Origin: Bacteroidia bacterium
Lineage (GTDB): Bacteria > Bacteroidota > Bacteroidia > UKL13-3
Direction: 5' to 3'
DNA length: 62,430 nt
NCBI GenBank assembly: GCA_020049855.1
Contig: JAGVLJ010000032.1
Coordinates: 1 to 62,430 of the forward strand
Part shown: piece after piece, positions 18,618 through 27,396 of the stretch
Numbering within the stretch: position 1 is the stretch's first letter
How the letters are laid out: the number at the start of each line of letters is the position of its first letter
Position numbers and translations under genes: made by a program
Notes under the pieces: generated by a model
The model's input: the letters and a program-made list of their open reading frames with translations, nothing else
The model's database searches: none
What the model was told of the DNA's origin: nothing

Positions 18618-19232
18618 TCAGTCTGCCCCTTTTACCTGTTGCAGCACGTCCTTTATAGAGAGGTAAGAATCCATATCGCTAATATTCAACTCTTCCCAAT
18701 TAACCCATTTTACCTCAGTAATATTCTCCTTCACCTGCGGCTGCAACTTACCCTGCCAGGAACTACTCATTATATACCAAGCGGTTTGTTTAATAAATCG
18801 ATAGCCCTGTTGCTTGTAAGTATGAAAAGAATAAGTGAGTAGTCTTTTTATCTTTATCTCCTCAATACCACATTCCTCCTCCACTTCCCGAAGGGCGGCA
18901 TGCTCAGTACTTTCATGTGGGTCTATTTTTCCTTTTGGTAAATCCCATTTACCCAAACGCTTAATAATTAACACCTGATTATGATTATTAAAAACCACCC
19001 CACCTGCCGCTTTAATCATAATAAACTCTTTGAGAATCTTTTGAAATAAATCGGTAGGATTAGTGCATACATAAGCAATAGCTTTGTGCTGTAGAGATTC
19101 AAGCTCTTTTAGATGTATCATGGCATTAGGCGACTCACTTTCAGTAATAATTTTTAACCCGGGGTAAGATGGTAAGTTTTCACTTACATCCGCAATTACA
19201 AAAGGATTATCGTTAACGAAAATTTTATACAT
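18618..19232 (-). CDS. NUDIX hydrolase
   Basis: A pyrophosphohydrolase of about 204 residues. I use the ATG at 19232 (MYKIFVNDNPFV); the open frame upstream to 19352 lies inside pyrE and is spurious. The Nudix box is complete: GKIDPHE... REVEEECGIE, in a C-terminal Nudix fold (about 85-200), preceded by an 80-residue N-terminal domain found in the Bacteroidota version. Substrate (dinucleoside polyphosphate, sugar nucleotide or oxidised nucleotide) unknown. Its start codon is 8 bases from the divergent pyrE start. Confidence 0.88.
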   Translation of the reverse strand: MYKIFVNDNPFVIADVSENLPSYPGLKIITESESPNAMIHLKELESLQHKAIAYVCTNPTDLFQKILKEFIMIKAAGGVVFNNHNQVLIIKRLGKWDLPKGKIDPHESTEHAALREVEEECGIEEIKIKRLLTYSFHTYKQQGYRFIKQTAWYIMSSSWQGKLQPQVKENITEVKWVNWEELNISDMDSYLSIKDVLQQVKGAD

Positions 19233-19235
19233 TTG
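19228..19235 (+). promoter_or_regulatory. TAnnTTTG -7 box for pyrE, overlapping the nudix start codon
   Basis: TACATTTG, exact, ending 5 bases before the pyrE ATG at 19241; it covers the nudix start codon (19230-19232). It predicts a leaderless or 1-3-base leader mRNA for pyrE. Confidence 0.55.
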
Positions 19236-19240
19236 CCCGT

Positions 19241-19879
19241 ATGCCAACCGAAGAATCAATAGCAACAAAAATAGCAGAATATTTATTAGAAATTCATGCC
19301 ACCCGATTACAGCCACATCAACCTTTTGTATGGGCTTCAGGCTGGAAATCACCTATTTATAATGACAACCGCATTTCACTATCACATCCGCATGTTCGAA
19401 ACTATGTAAAAAAGCAGCTTGCTTCAACCATTCAATTGCAATTTACAACCTGTGAAATGATAGTAGGTGTGGCTACTGCCGGCATTGCCCCCGGAGTATT
19501 AGCTGCCGATGAATTGAACCTTCCTTTTGGTTATGTTAGATCGGAAGCTAAAAAACACGGAATGGGAAATCAAATAGAAGGAGATGTAAAACCCGGACAA
19601 AAAGTAGTGGTGGTAGAAGATCTTATTTCAACAGGTAAAAGTAGCTTGCAAGCAATAGAAGCATTAAGAAATTTTGGTTGTGAGGTATTAGGCCTTGTTT
19701 CTATATTTAACTATGGGTTTGATGCAACTGCATTAAATTTTGAAGTAGCTAAATGCTCTTTTATTTCTCTTAGCAACTACGATGAACTGATTAAAGCTGC
19801 TATTAATAAGAAATACGTTAAAGCCGAAGATCTTGAACTATTAGCCAATTGGAGAAAAGATCCAGCCAACTGGAGGTAG
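19241..19879 (+). CDS. pyrE: Orotate phosphoribosyltransferase
   Basis: PyrE joins orotate and PRPP to give OMP in pyrimidine synthesis. The 212-residue protein has the N-terminal ASGWKSPIYNDNR (orotate site), the flexible-loop REAKK equivalent (RSEAKKHG) and the PRPP motif VVVVEDLISTGKSS. It leads a plus-strand run followed after 12 bases by plsC. It shares its upstream region with the nudix gene; the two starts are 8 bases apart. Confidence 0.95.
   Translation: MPTEESIATKIAEYLLEIHATRLQPHQPFVWASGWKSPIYNDNRISLSHPHVRNYVKKQLASTIQLQFTTCEMIVGVATAGIAPGVLAADELNLPFGYVRSEAKKHGMGNQIEGDVKPGQKVVVVEDLISTGKSSLQAIEALRNFGCEVLGLVSIFNYGFDATALNFEVAKCSFISLSNYDELIKAAINKKYVKAEDLELLANWRKDPANWR
19266..19273 (-). 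promoter_or_regulatory. TAnnTTTG -7 box for the nudix gene, inside pyrE
   Basis: Minus-strand TATTTTTG, exact, 33 bases before the nudix ATG and within pyrE codons 9-11. Confidence 0.45.
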
Positions 19880-19891
19880 TTTCACAAAAAA

Positions 19892-20662
19892 ATGACCCTG
19901 ATTAAACTTATTCTACGTAAAATTTGGGGTATTTGGGTTTATTTTAATTTGACTCTTTGGTTCTTTCCCTTCTACCCTTTTTTTCTTATCTTCCTTAGTT
20001 CACCCAAATGGTATACCTATGCTCACTTTTGCCGCAAAATATGGGGTCGGCTAAGTTTAATACTGGGTGGAATGCACGTTAAAGTTCAATTCGAACAAAA
20101 GTTAAACAGGAAAACGACATATATTGTAGTTCCAAATCATAGCTCGTACCTTGATATTCCGTGCACCACTTGTTTTCTTCCTTTTGAAGTAAATTATATG
20201 GCTAAAATTGAGCTTACCAAACTGCCCCTGTTTGGCAGATTTTTTAATACCATTGATATTGCCGTGGATCGAAAAAATAATACTCATGCACATAAAGCAT
20301 TTTTGAAAGCCGGAAACCAATTAAAAAACAAAGAACGCAGCATTGTTATTTTTCCTGAAGGAACCATTTCAAAACTGGCTCCTAAGCTGGGTAAATTTAA
20401 GCCTGGGCCTTTTCGTTTAGCAATAGAAAATGAAATAGAGTTATTACCGGTAACTTTTAACAACAACTGGCAAAGATTACCTGATGACGGCAGTTGGACG
20501 GCAAGCCCCGGAATAATACATATGTTTGTTCATCGTCCTATCTCCACTGTTGGTCTGAATTTGACTGATGCAGAGCACCTCAAACAGCGGGTTTTTAGTA
20601 TTATTGAAAACAAATTAGCCGAACATGAAAATTACAAACGAATTGGTAGAAAAACTCGCTAA
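19892..20662 (+). CDS. plsC: 1-acyl-sn-glycerol-3-phosphate acyltransferase (PlsC family)
   Basis: Adds the second acyl chain in phospholipid synthesis at the inner membrane. 256 residues with N-terminal hydrophobic segments (WGIWVYFNLTLWFFPFYPF), the catalytic HX4D motif in VPNHSSYLDIP, a second motif FGRFFNTIDIAVDR and the FPEGTISK motif. It overlaps gatC by 38 bases, an unusually long same-strand overlap. Related ornithine-lipid or LPS acyltransferases share these motifs, so the exact acceptor is not certain. Confidence 0.88.
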   Translation: MTLIKLILRKIWGIWVYFNLTLWFFPFYPFFLIFLSSPKWYTYAHFCRKIWGRLSLILGGMHVKVQFEQKLNRKTTYIVVPNHSSYLDIPCTTCFLPFEVNYMAKIELTKLPLFGRFFNTIDIAVDRKNNTHAHKAFLKAGNQLKNKERSIVIFPEGTISKLAPKLGKFKPGPFRLAIENEIELLPVTFNNNWQRLPDDGSWTASPGIIHMFVHRPISTVGLNLTDAEHLKQRVFSIIENKLAEHENYKRIGRKTR

Positions 20663-20915
20663 CCTTTCAAAACTCGAATTTGAAAATCAGGAAAAGGAAA
20701 ACATTAAAAAAGACCTTGAAAAAATTGTTGGCTTTGTAGATAAACTTAGCGAGTTGGATACCTCGAATGTAGAACCATTAATTTTTATGACGGATGAAAT
20801 AAACGTGTTACGAGAAGATGAGGTGAAGCAGGAAATTACCAGAGAAGAGGCACTAAAAAACGCTCCCAAAAAAGATTCTGACTACTTCAAGGTACCCAAA
20901 TTTCTTGATAAATAA
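20625..20915 (+). CDS. gatC: Asp-tRNA(Asn)/Glu-tRNA(Gln) amidotransferase subunit C
   Basis: GatC is the small linker subunit that holds GatA and GatB together in the transamidase. 96 residues: [38 protein letters not shown] and the C-terminal [12 protein letters not shown] are typical. It starts inside plsC (38-base overlap) and its stop overlaps the next ATG by one base (TAATG). gatA and gatB are not in the window. Confidence 0.93.
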   Translation: MKITNELVEKLANLSKLEFENQEKENIKKDLEKIVGFVDKLSELDTSNVEPLIFMTDEINVLREDEVKQEITREEALKNAPKKDSDYFKVPKFLDK

Positions 20916-21625
20916 TGGCTCAAGAATCGCTCCTTAACCTGAGCAATATTGCCAAGGTGTACCAAATAGGATCTGAGCAAGTTTATGCTCTTCGTTCTAT
21001 TGATTTACAAATTAAAAAGGGGGAATACGTGGCACTGATGGGGCCCTCCGGTTCAGGAAAATCTACCCTAATGAACATTTTGGGTTGTCTAGATACACCA
21101 AGCAGCGGTACTTATATTCTAAATGGCATCAACGTAAGCAATATGACTGATGATGAACTTGCCGAAATACGCAACAAAGAAATCGGGTTTATTTTTCAAA
21201 CATTCAATTTGCTTTCACGACTTACGGCATTAGAGAATGTGGCTTTACCTCAGGTTTATGCCGGAATAAAAAAAGATATGCGTTTGCAACACGCTATGCA
21301 AAGTCTCACAAATGTAGGCTTAGGTGATAGGGTAAAGCATAAGCCAAACGAACTTTCAGGCGGGCAGCGGCAGCGTGTGGCAATTGCTCGTGCGCTGGTA
21401 AATAATCCTTCCCTGATTTTGGCCGATGAACCAACAGGAAATCTCGATACAAAGACTAGCCATGAAATAATGAAGCTACTTGAAGAAATACATCAAAATG
21501 GAAACACGGTTATTATTGTTACACACGAGGAAGATATTGCCAAAAGAGCACATCGTATCGTTCGCATACGAGATGGCGTAGTGGAAAAAGATTACCTAAA
21601 TACACCTCAATCAATCGAAATTTAG
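20915..21625 (+). CDS. LolD/MacB-type ABC transporter ATPase
   Basis: ATPase of the family that powers LolCDE lipoprotein release, MacB and FtsE-like systems. 236 residues: Walker [17 protein letters not shown]-loop [18 protein letters not shown], signature [15 protein letters not shown], Walker [14 protein letters not shown]-loop VTHEE. It has no permease beside it; the nearest, at 24876, is 3 kb away and transcribed from its own promoter. It is coupled to gatC by a one-base overlap. Which of the family roles it has cannot be told. Confidence 0.9.
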   Translation: MAQESLLNLSNIAKVYQIGSEQVYALRSIDLQIKKGEYVALMGPSGSGKSTLMNILGCLDTPSSGTYILNGINVSNMTDDELAEIRNKEIGFIFQTFNLLSRLTALENVALPQVYAGIKKDMRLQHAMQSLTNVGLGDRVKHKPNELSGGQRQRVAIARALVNNPSLILADEPTGNLDTKTSHEIMKLLEEIHQNGNTVIIVTHEEDIAKRAHRIVRIRDGVVEKDYLNTPQSIEI

Positions 21626-21672
21626 TTTAAAACATTTTCTACACATAGCAGGCTACTCTCGTGTTCCCTTTT

Positions 21673-21680
21673 TATTTTTG
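21673..21680 (+). promoter_or_regulatory. TAnnTTTG -7 box for the cobalamin adenosyltransferase
   Basis: TATTTTTG, exact, with only 5 bases between it and the ATG at 21686: the same spacing as at pyrE, predicting a (nearly) leaderless mRNA. Confidence 0.55.
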
Positions 21681-21685
21681 AAAAC

Positions 21686-22240
21686 ATGAGTTTTAAAATC
21701 TACACAAAAACGGGTGATAAAGGCGAAACCTCGCTTATCGGGGGGGTACGAGTTCCTAAATTTCATTTACGAATTGAGAGTTATGGTACCATTGATGAAC
21801 TTAACTCACACCTGGGTATGGTGCGAGATATGATAGGTGACCACCATGCCCGTGAGGTAATTTACGAGATTCAGGATCGTCTGTTCACCATTGGTTCGGT
21901 ATTAGCTTCGGATCCCGAAAAATCGAAAATGAAAGTACCCGATTTGCACTTGAATGACGTAACATTACTGGAAACGGAAATGGATAAGATGGAAGAAAAA
22001 CTTCCCGAATTAAAACACTTTATTCTACCCGGTGGGCATCCATCTGTTTCCGTCTGCCATATAGCCCGCTGTGTATGCCGCAGAGCCGAGCGGCTAGTGG
22101 TTCATCTACAAACTGAATCAGAAGTCCCTGAAATTATATCTATGTACCTCAATCGTTTGTCAGATTATTTATTTATGCTTGCCCGGTGGATTGCCAAAGA
22201 AGTAAAAATAGAAGAAACTCAGTGGCGTCCTCGTATGTAA
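21686..22240 (+). CDS. PduO-type ATP:cob(I)alamin adenosyltransferase
   Basis: Makes adenosylcobalamin from cob(I)alamin and ATP. 184 residues with the family N-terminus IYTKTGDKGETSLIGG, the YGTIDELNSHLG helix, LPGGHPSVSVCHIARCVCRRAER (here split by two extra cysteines) and LSDYLFMLARW. No cobalamin synthesis genes are nearby, so the cell probably salvages B12 for enzymes such as methylmalonyl-CoA mutase; that is inference. Confidence 0.93.
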   Translation: MSFKIYTKTGDKGETSLIGGVRVPKFHLRIESYGTIDELNSHLGMVRDMIGDHHAREVIYEIQDRLFTIGSVLASDPEKSKMKVPDLHLNDVTLLETEMDKMEEKLPELKHFILPGGHPSVSVCHIARCVCRRAERLVVHLQTESEVPEIISMYLNRLSDYLFMLARWIAKEVKIEETQWRPRM

Positions 22241-22281
22241 TCTCAAAATTTTGCTGTTAATTTGATTCAAATTCCACACAC

Positions 22282-22896
22282 ATGAAATTAAAATTTTTAC
22301 TCGCATCAATCATCCTTTGTGTAGGCATGATGATGGCTATGGCACAAACTCCGGTAAAACCTGTTGCTCCCGGAACTAAACCGACCTCCCCTGCCGCAAA
22401 ACCTGCCACTACTCCCACAGCTAAACCAACAGCCACTACCATTACTCCTCCAAAAATAACAAAAGATACCAACTGGATGCGCGATGCAATAAAACATTTT
22501 TACAATGACTGTTCATCAAAACACGATTATCGCGCCTGCGACTCTTGTGTGTATTGGGGTACAAATTATTTTAATGCTATTAAAACCGAAGATGCATATG
22601 CAGCTTATATGCGTTGTGTAGCCGCGTTTCACAAAATAAACAATACACTTAGCGATGAATCACATAAAAGTCAAACCAAATCTTCGTCAAGCGGAATTAA
22701 AAACATTGATGCCACTATAAAAACTTTACCAATAGAACGAAAAGATGAACTATTGAAAATGGCAGAGGCGGCTTTGGTTGAAATAAACTGGTTTATCAAT
22801 ACCTACAACAACGAAGATAAAGCGGGAGGCCGTCTTCAGGATGTGAAACAAAAACAATACATGATTGAAGACTATATCAAAAAATTGAAGATGTGA
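22282..22896 (+). CDS. Secreted protein with Pro/Thr/Ala-rich linker and Cys cluster
   Basis: I do not recognise this 204-residue protein. It has a signal peptide (MKLKFLLASIILCVGMMMAMAQ), then a low-complexity linker of about 38 residues made of K-P-T/A repeats (about 22-60), then a helical domain with four cysteines (NDC, RACDSC, MRC within 80-115) and a C-terminal helix. The linker resembles those that span the periplasm or peptidoglycan, so the helical domain may act away from the inner membrane. Its start follows the adenosyltransferase stop by 41 bases; the best -7 box is incomplete (TAATTTG). Confidence 0.75.
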   Translation: MKLKFLLASIILCVGMMMAMAQTPVKPVAPGTKPTSPAAKPATTPTAKPTATTITPPKITKDTNWMRDAIKHFYNDCSSKHDYRACDSCVYWGTNYFNAIKTEDAYAAYMRCVAAFHKINNTLSDESHKSQTKSSSSGIKNIDATIKTLPIERKDELLKMAEAALVEINWFINTYNNEDKAGGRLQDVKQKQYMIEDYIKKLKM

Positions 22897-22931
22897 TTTT
22901 GTAACAAACGGATACTATCCATTGTTAATTC

Positions 22932-23600
22932 TTATTTCAAAAATGCCGAAGCTGTTACTAAATCTTCAGGCGTTGTAATTTTTATATTTCGGTAACTACC
23001 TTCCGTCAGGTTAATGGTAGCTCCGTTAGCTTCGAGCACAGCCGCATCATCTGTAAACTGTTGATGCGTTGCTTTGCGGTATGCTTCCTTGATAAGCACT
23101 AATTGAAATGTTTGCGGAGTCTGCACCATATAAAACTCGTCTCGATTTACGGCTTTGTTTTCCCCATTCACCAGGTGTCTCAACGAATCTTTTGATTTCA
23201 CCGCAACAATAGCATTCCCCCTTTCAGCAGCAACAGCATATGCCTCGTTAATTATATTCGTTTCTATAAGCGGCCTCACCCCATCGTGAATAGCCACCAG
23301 CGCGTGGCTGTTTTCCCCAATTGCATTCAATCCATTTAGCACAGAATTAAACCTCAAGGCTCCTCCTTTCACCACTTCGTGAGGAATATTAAAAGCGTAG
23401 ACCTCACACAGGGTTTTCCATGTTTCTAAATGCGCCTCAGGTAAAACCAGTAGTAGTTGAATGGCGGCATCAGCCAAATAAAATGCATGTAAAGTGTGCA
23501 TCAAAATCGGTTTCTGATGTATTGTTAAAAATTGTTTCGGTTTATCGGCAGCCATACGCTCTCCTGTGCCTCCGGCTACTATAATTGCGTATTTATCCAT
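22932..23600 (-). CDS. ispD: 2-C-methyl-D-erythritol 4-phosphate cytidylyltransferase
   Basis: IspD forms CDP-methylerythritol in the non-mevalonate isoprenoid pathway. I start it at the ATG 23600 (MDKYAIIVAGGTGERM), where the nucleotide-binding loop GGTGERM directly follows; the open frame extends upstream to 23645 without support. Further motifs: PKQFLTIHQKPILMHTL, VAIHDGVRPLI and TDDAAVLEANG. About 222 residues, normal length. Convergent with the secreted protein gene and likely monocistronic with a -7 box 35 bases upstream. Confidence 0.94.
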   Translation of the reverse strand: MDKYAIIVAGGTGERMAADKPKQFLTIHQKPILMHTLHAFYLADAAIQLLLVLPEAHLETWKTLCEVYAFNIPHEVVKGGALRFNSVLNGLNAIGENSHALVAIHDGVRPLIETNIINEAYAVAAERGNAIVAVKSKDSLRHLVNGENKAVNRDEFYMVQTPQTFQLVLIKEAYRKATHQQFTDDAAVLEANGATINLTEGSYRNIKITTPEDLVTASAFLK

Positions 23601-23634
23601 CGTAGGTATATTAACCAAAATTGCCATACACCGG

Positions 23635-23642
23635 CAAAGGTA
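23635..23642 (-). promoter_or_regulatory. TAnnTTTG -7 box for ispD
   Basis: Minus-strand TACCTTTG, exact, 34 bases before the ATG at 23600. The same octamer is used by queA, the NYN gene and the sigma-factor gene. Confidence 0.55.
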
Positions 23643-23673
23643 CATGGCAATTTACAAGATTATTCTTTACAAA

Positions 23674-24720
23674 TTAAATTATGAGCATCGCGTCACCATA
23701 CGAAAGAAATTTATACTTCTCTTTCATAGCCACTTCGTAAGCATGCATTAAAAAGTCAAAATCAGCGAAAGCGGCAGCTACCATCATCAAGGTTGACTCT
23801 GGTGCATGGAAGTTGGTGATAAAGGCATTAGCTACATTAAAATCAAATGGTGGAAAAATGAATGTATCTGTCCATCCGCTTGAAGCATTTAGTGTTTTGG
23901 TGGATGACACTGATGACTCTACGGCCCGCATAACAGTAGTTCCTACGGCTACAATCCTTCTTTTTTCATCTAAAGCACGATTAACTATTTTAGCAGCCTT
24001 TTCATTTATTTCATAAAACTCAGAGTCCATTTTGTGTTTGGTAAGATCCTCTACCTCTACCGGACGAAATGAGCCTAATCCAGCATGAAGTGTTAACTCA
24101 GCAAATTTCATCCCTTTTATTTCCATGCGCATCATCAACTCTCTGGTAAAATGCAAACCTGCTGAAGGAGGTGCTACTGCTCCAACGTTTTTAGCAAAAA
24201 TAGTTTGATAACGCTCACGGTCATCTGGTTCCACATTACGGTTGATATAACGTGGAAGTGGGGTTTCTCCAAGTTTATTAATTAATCCGCTAAATTCATC
24301 ATCACTCCCTTCAAAAAGAAAACGTATAGTGCGGCCTCTTGAAGTTGTATTATCAACTACCTCAGCAACCAAATCATCATTTCCAAAGTACAATTTATTA
24401 CCAACACGTATTTTTCGGGCAGGGTCAACCAAGACATCCCAAAGTCGCTGTTCATGATTTAACTCACGCAACAAGAAAACTTCAATTTTAGCACCTGTTT
24501 TTTCCTTACTTCCATATAATCTGGCTGGAAAAACCTTGGTGTTGTTTATTATAAAAATGTCACGGTCATTAAAGAAACCTAAAATATCTTTGAAGTGGTG
24601 ATGCTCAATACGTTTCTTATCCCTGTATAACACCATTAGGCGAGCCTCATCGCGCTCGGGCGAAGGGTATTTAGCGATAAGATTTTCGGGTAAATTGTAC
24701 TTAAACTGGGATAATTTCAT
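23674..24720 (-). CDS. queA: S-adenosylmethionine:tRNA ribosyltransferase-isomerase
   Basis: Canonical QueA of 348 residues, acting near the end of queuosine synthesis on tRNA. Motifs in order: [103 protein letters not shown] and [12 protein letters not shown]. It is a much better match than the long copy at 9329-10579 and is likely the enzyme in the queuosine pathway. A TACCTTTG box is 22 bases before the ATG. Confidence 0.94.
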   Translation of the reverse strand: MKLSQFKYNLPENLIAKYPSPERDEARLMVLYRDKKRIEHHHFKDILGFFNDRDIFIINNTKVFPARLYGSKEKTGAKIEVFLLRELNHEQRLWDVLVDPARKIRVGNKLYFGNDDLVAEVVDNTTSRGRTIRFLFEGSDDEFSGLINKLGETPLPRYINRNVEPDDRERYQTIFAKNVGAVAPPSAGLHFTRELMMRMEIKGMKFAELTLHAGLGSFRPVEVEDLTKHKMDSEFYEINEKAAKIVNRALDEKRRIVAVGTTVMRAVESSVSSTKTLNASSGWTDTFIFPPFDFNVANAFITNFHAPESTLMMVAAAFADFDFLMHAYEVAMKEKYKFLSYGDAMLII

Positions 24721-24742
24721 TTATGCGTAATTTTGGGAGGTG

Positions 24743-24750
24743 CAAAGGTA
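24743..24750 (-). promoter_or_regulatory. TAnnTTTG -7 box for queA
   Basis: Minus-strand TACCTTTG, exact, 22 bases before the ATG at 24720. Confidence 0.55.
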
Positions 24751-24863
24751 TAATTATAAGCCGTTTTAGCAAATGTGAATTTCTCTGTTTTTCATTTATC
24801 AGAATTTACCTGTTGTTTATCGGAATGACAACTGATTAAAGAGGCATTACCCCTGGCATGTAT

Positions 24864-24871
24864 TACTTTTG
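24864..24871 (+). promoter_or_regulatory. TAnnTTTG -7 box for the MacB-like permease
   Basis: TACTTTTG, exact, 4 bases before the first ATG (24876) and 16 before the second in-frame ATG (24888). Confidence 0.5.
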
Positions 24872-24875
24872 ACAT

Positions 24876-26129
24876 ATGCAACTATTCATGCTCATCCGCT
24901 TGCTTCGAGAAAGCATTATAATCGCCTTTCAGGCTTTGATAATGAATAAATTGCGTACTATTTTATCTGTAATTGGAATCACCATTGGTATATTTTCCAT
25001 CATTACTGTTCTGGCCATTGTAGATTCGATGGAACGCTACCTACGAACAAATATCAGTGCACTTGGGAATGATGTAATATTTATTCAAAAGTGGCCATGG
25101 TACGAAGAAAATTATCAATGGTGGAAATACATGAACCGACCAATTCCGACTGAAAACGACTTTAAAACAGTAACCAAAAGTGTTCGTTACGGAAATGCAC
25201 CGGTTTTGATGATTAACCTAAATGGTGTTGTATTAAAATTCGGGTCGAACAATGTTTCGAATACCACAGCACTGGGTGTAACTCATAATTGGCAAAATGT
25301 TAAAAATTTTGAAATTGTAAATGGCAGGTATTTTACCGAGTTTGAATCTATTAATGGAAGTGCAGCTATTTTAATCGGGCATGATATTTCAGAAAATCTG
25401 TTTAACGGATTAGATCCTGTTGGAAGGATAATTAAAGTTTCCGGACGGCCTCTTACTGTTATCGGAGTTTTTAAAAAAGAGGGCCAAAGTTTGATTGATA
25501 ACTCCCTTGATAATATGATTGTGATGCCGTATGAATTTGCCATAGGCATGTCAAGAAAAGACTCGGAGCGCACCAATCCAACCATCATGGTAAAGGCCAA
25601 GGAGAGTGTTCCATTAAGTTTTTTGGAAGATGAATTAAAAGGTATAATGCGCGCAGCGCGAAGAATAAAACCAGGTAATGAGGACAATTTTGCGCTGAAC
25701 AAAACCACTCTTCTATCAGACGGAATTGGGCAATTATTCACCATCATTCGTTTTGCAGGCAGCATTATTGGCTTATTCTCTATTCTTGTTGGTGGATTTG
25801 GTATTGCAAACATCATGTTTGTATCTGTAAAGGAACGAACCAATGAAATTGGGGTGCAAAAAGCCCTAGGTGCAAAAAATTACTTCATTCTGCTTGAATT
25901 TCTTACCGAGTCGGTAACTCTTTGTTTAGTAGGCGGAGTTATTGGCTTACTTATGGTTTATTTTACTACAATGTATTTCAGCAAGGCGATTGACTTTGAT
26001 ATGGCACTAAGCGCCATAAATGTACTTACCGGATTGCTCATTTCAATTTTTATAGGAATTTTATTCGGATTTATTCCGGCCTTTATGGCCTCAAGACTTA
26101 ATCCGGTAGATGCCATGCGCGCCAAATAG
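24876..26129 (+). CDS. MacB/FtsX-family ABC transporter permease
   Basis: Inner-membrane permease with four helices: one near the N-terminus (TILSVIGITIGIFSIITVLAI), a large periplasmic MacB_PCD domain (about 60-280), then three C-terminal FtsX-type helices (FAGSIIGLFSILVGGFGIANIMFVSVKERTNEIG marks the first and the conserved loop). 417 residues, normal. The ATG at 24888 (MLIRLLRESI) fits family N-termini slightly better than that at 24876. No ATPase is adjacent. Such permeases drive export, lipoprotein release or mechanotransmission; the substrate is unknown. Convergent with the TrkH gene with 5 bases between. Confidence 0.88.
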   Translation: MQLFMLIRLLRESIIIAFQALIMNKLRTILSVIGITIGIFSIITVLAIVDSMERYLRTNISALGNDVIFIQKWPWYEENYQWWKYMNRPIPTENDFKTVTKSVRYGNAPVLMINLNGVVLKFGSNNVSNTTALGVTHNWQNVKNFEIVNGRYFTEFESINGSAAILIGHDISENLFNGLDPVGRIIKVSGRPLTVIGVFKKEGQSLIDNSLDNMIVMPYEFAIGMSRKDSERTNPTIMVKAKESVPLSFLEDELKGIMRAARRIKPGNEDNFALNKTTLLSDGIGQLFTIIRFAGSIIGLFSILVGGFGIANIMFVSVKERTNEIGVQKALGAKNYFILLEFLTESVTLCLVGGVIGLLMVYFTTMYFSKAIDFDMALSAINVLTGLLISIFIGILFGFIPAFMASRLNPVDAMRAK

Positions 26130-26134
26130 CAGTA

Positions 26135-27394
26135 TTATAATGGCAATAATTCGGCCCGATGTTCAGGATATTTTTTCACCAAATACCAGCCAAGAAGCAA
26201 TATACCAGGCTTTCCTGCCAGCATCAATCCTGATACAGTTAATCCCTCTAAGGATTCGGGATAAAGTACTTTCCCTTCATAAAAACCGGATGCGGTAAAT
26301 GAACTTAATGAATTAAACAACGCTGACAAAAAGTTGATATGAGAAGTACACAGGCTAAGTACCAATGCACCTGTTGCCACACAAATAAAAAAGTAACCGA
26401 CTACCCAACGGGTTTTATTCCATAAATCACCATAAACAGCCGTTACGGGTCCATCTTTAAAGGCTGAAATGAGGGAATGTACTCCTGAAGTTTTTAATCC
26501 GCCACCCGCGGATGAGGTAGAAGATCCTACCATCATCAATAAAAAAAGTAATACCCACGTAATAGGCTGCAAAGACACTGACGATTGAATATGAAACATT
26601 CCAGCATCTGCTGACAGAGCGAAAAACAGAGACCGAATAACTCTCTCTACCAACCGGACGTCATTGAGCCCCGATTCCAAAAAGTAATAGGCTGCCGCAG
26701 CAACACATGTAAGCAGCATTGTTATAGTTAAAGCCACCCGGGTATTCAGTTCCCAATCCTCATCAGGAGTATTAAGCCGTTTACGCAACCGAGAAACAGA
26801 AAACATATCAATCAATGCAAGCACTCCAATGCTTCCTGCAACCAAAACAGGAATCATAGAAAGTTGTATCATTACCTGCCCTGACACAACTCCATTGTAC
26901 TTATTGGAGTTGCTAATTCCTGAATGACAAAATGCAGAAACCGCCAAAAAAAAAGAGTGGAACCATTTCTGAGAGGAAGATTGAAATACTGTTTCTGTAC
27001 TACACAACAGATAAATACAGCAGGCTCCGGCAATTTCAATTAATAAGGATATGAAAACAACCTGAATCATCACTGACTGAATTGAAAAAAGCTTTTCCTT
27101 GTTGAGTAAAAAAAGGTAAACAACGGCCATAATAAACAACCAGGCACCAGATTGAATCAGCCCTATTAATACCACCTGCGAGGTTAATGCTAAAACTGAC
27201 GGATCAATTGGTAACAGGCTGTTTCCTGTTAAAGCATTTATGGAAGTAAAAATTGCCTCGCTAACAGATAGTGAGAATACACTATTCCTCTCAAAATAAT
27301 AAAGAGCTAAAGCCCCAAAAACAATTAATCCTGCATAGCACCCAATTACAAAAAATATAAAATTTCTGAAAAATTTACCTGATACTAACGACAT
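26135..27394 (-). CDS. TrkH/KtrB-family potassium transporter subunit
   Basis: Membrane subunit of a Trk/Ktr K+ uptake system. 419 residues, shorter than TrkH. The four pore loops can be traced: SINALTGNSLLP, SAFCHSGISNS, STSSAGGGLKTSG and SSFTASGFYEG; each keeps the selectivity-filter glycine though the flanks diverge from E. coli TrkH. No TrkA/KtrA regulatory subunit is next to it. It is the last gene of the aminotransferase-heptose kinase-TrkH unit, 2 bases after the kinase. Na+ dependence or specificity cannot be told. Confidence 0.85.
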   Translation of the reverse strand: MSLVSGKFFRNFIFFVIGCYAGLIVFGALALYYFERNSVFSLSVSEAIFTSINALTGNSLLPIDPSVLALTSQVVLIGLIQSGAWLFIMAVVYLFLLNKEKLFSIQSVMIQVVFISLLIEIAGACCIYLLCSTETVFQSSSQKWFHSFFLAVSAFCHSGISNSNKYNGVVSGQVMIQLSMIPVLVAGSIGVLALIDMFSVSRLRKRLNTPDEDWELNTRVALTITMLLTCVAAAAYYFLESGLNDVRLVERVIRSLFFALSADAGMFHIQSSVSLQPITWVLLFLLMMVGSSTSSAGGGLKTSGVHSLISAFKDGPVTAVYGDLWNKTRWVVGYFFICVATGALVLSLCTSHINFLSALFNSLSSFTASGFYEGKVLYPESLEGLTVSGLMLAGKPGILLLGWYLVKKYPEHRAELLPL

Positions 27395-27396
27395 AC

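Noticed and set aside
18618-19352. Longer nudix reading with a hydrophobic N-terminus
   Set aside because: The extra 40 codons lie antisense inside pyrE and do not fit the family N-terminus.
22902-22925. Weak hairpin between the secreted protein gene and ispD
   Set aside because: The stem is short and mostly A/T, with no T-run; not convincing as a terminator.
20915-26129. LolD-like ATPase and MacB-like permease as one transporter
   Set aside because: They are 3 kb apart with unrelated genes and opposite-strand genes between, and the permease has its own promoter box.
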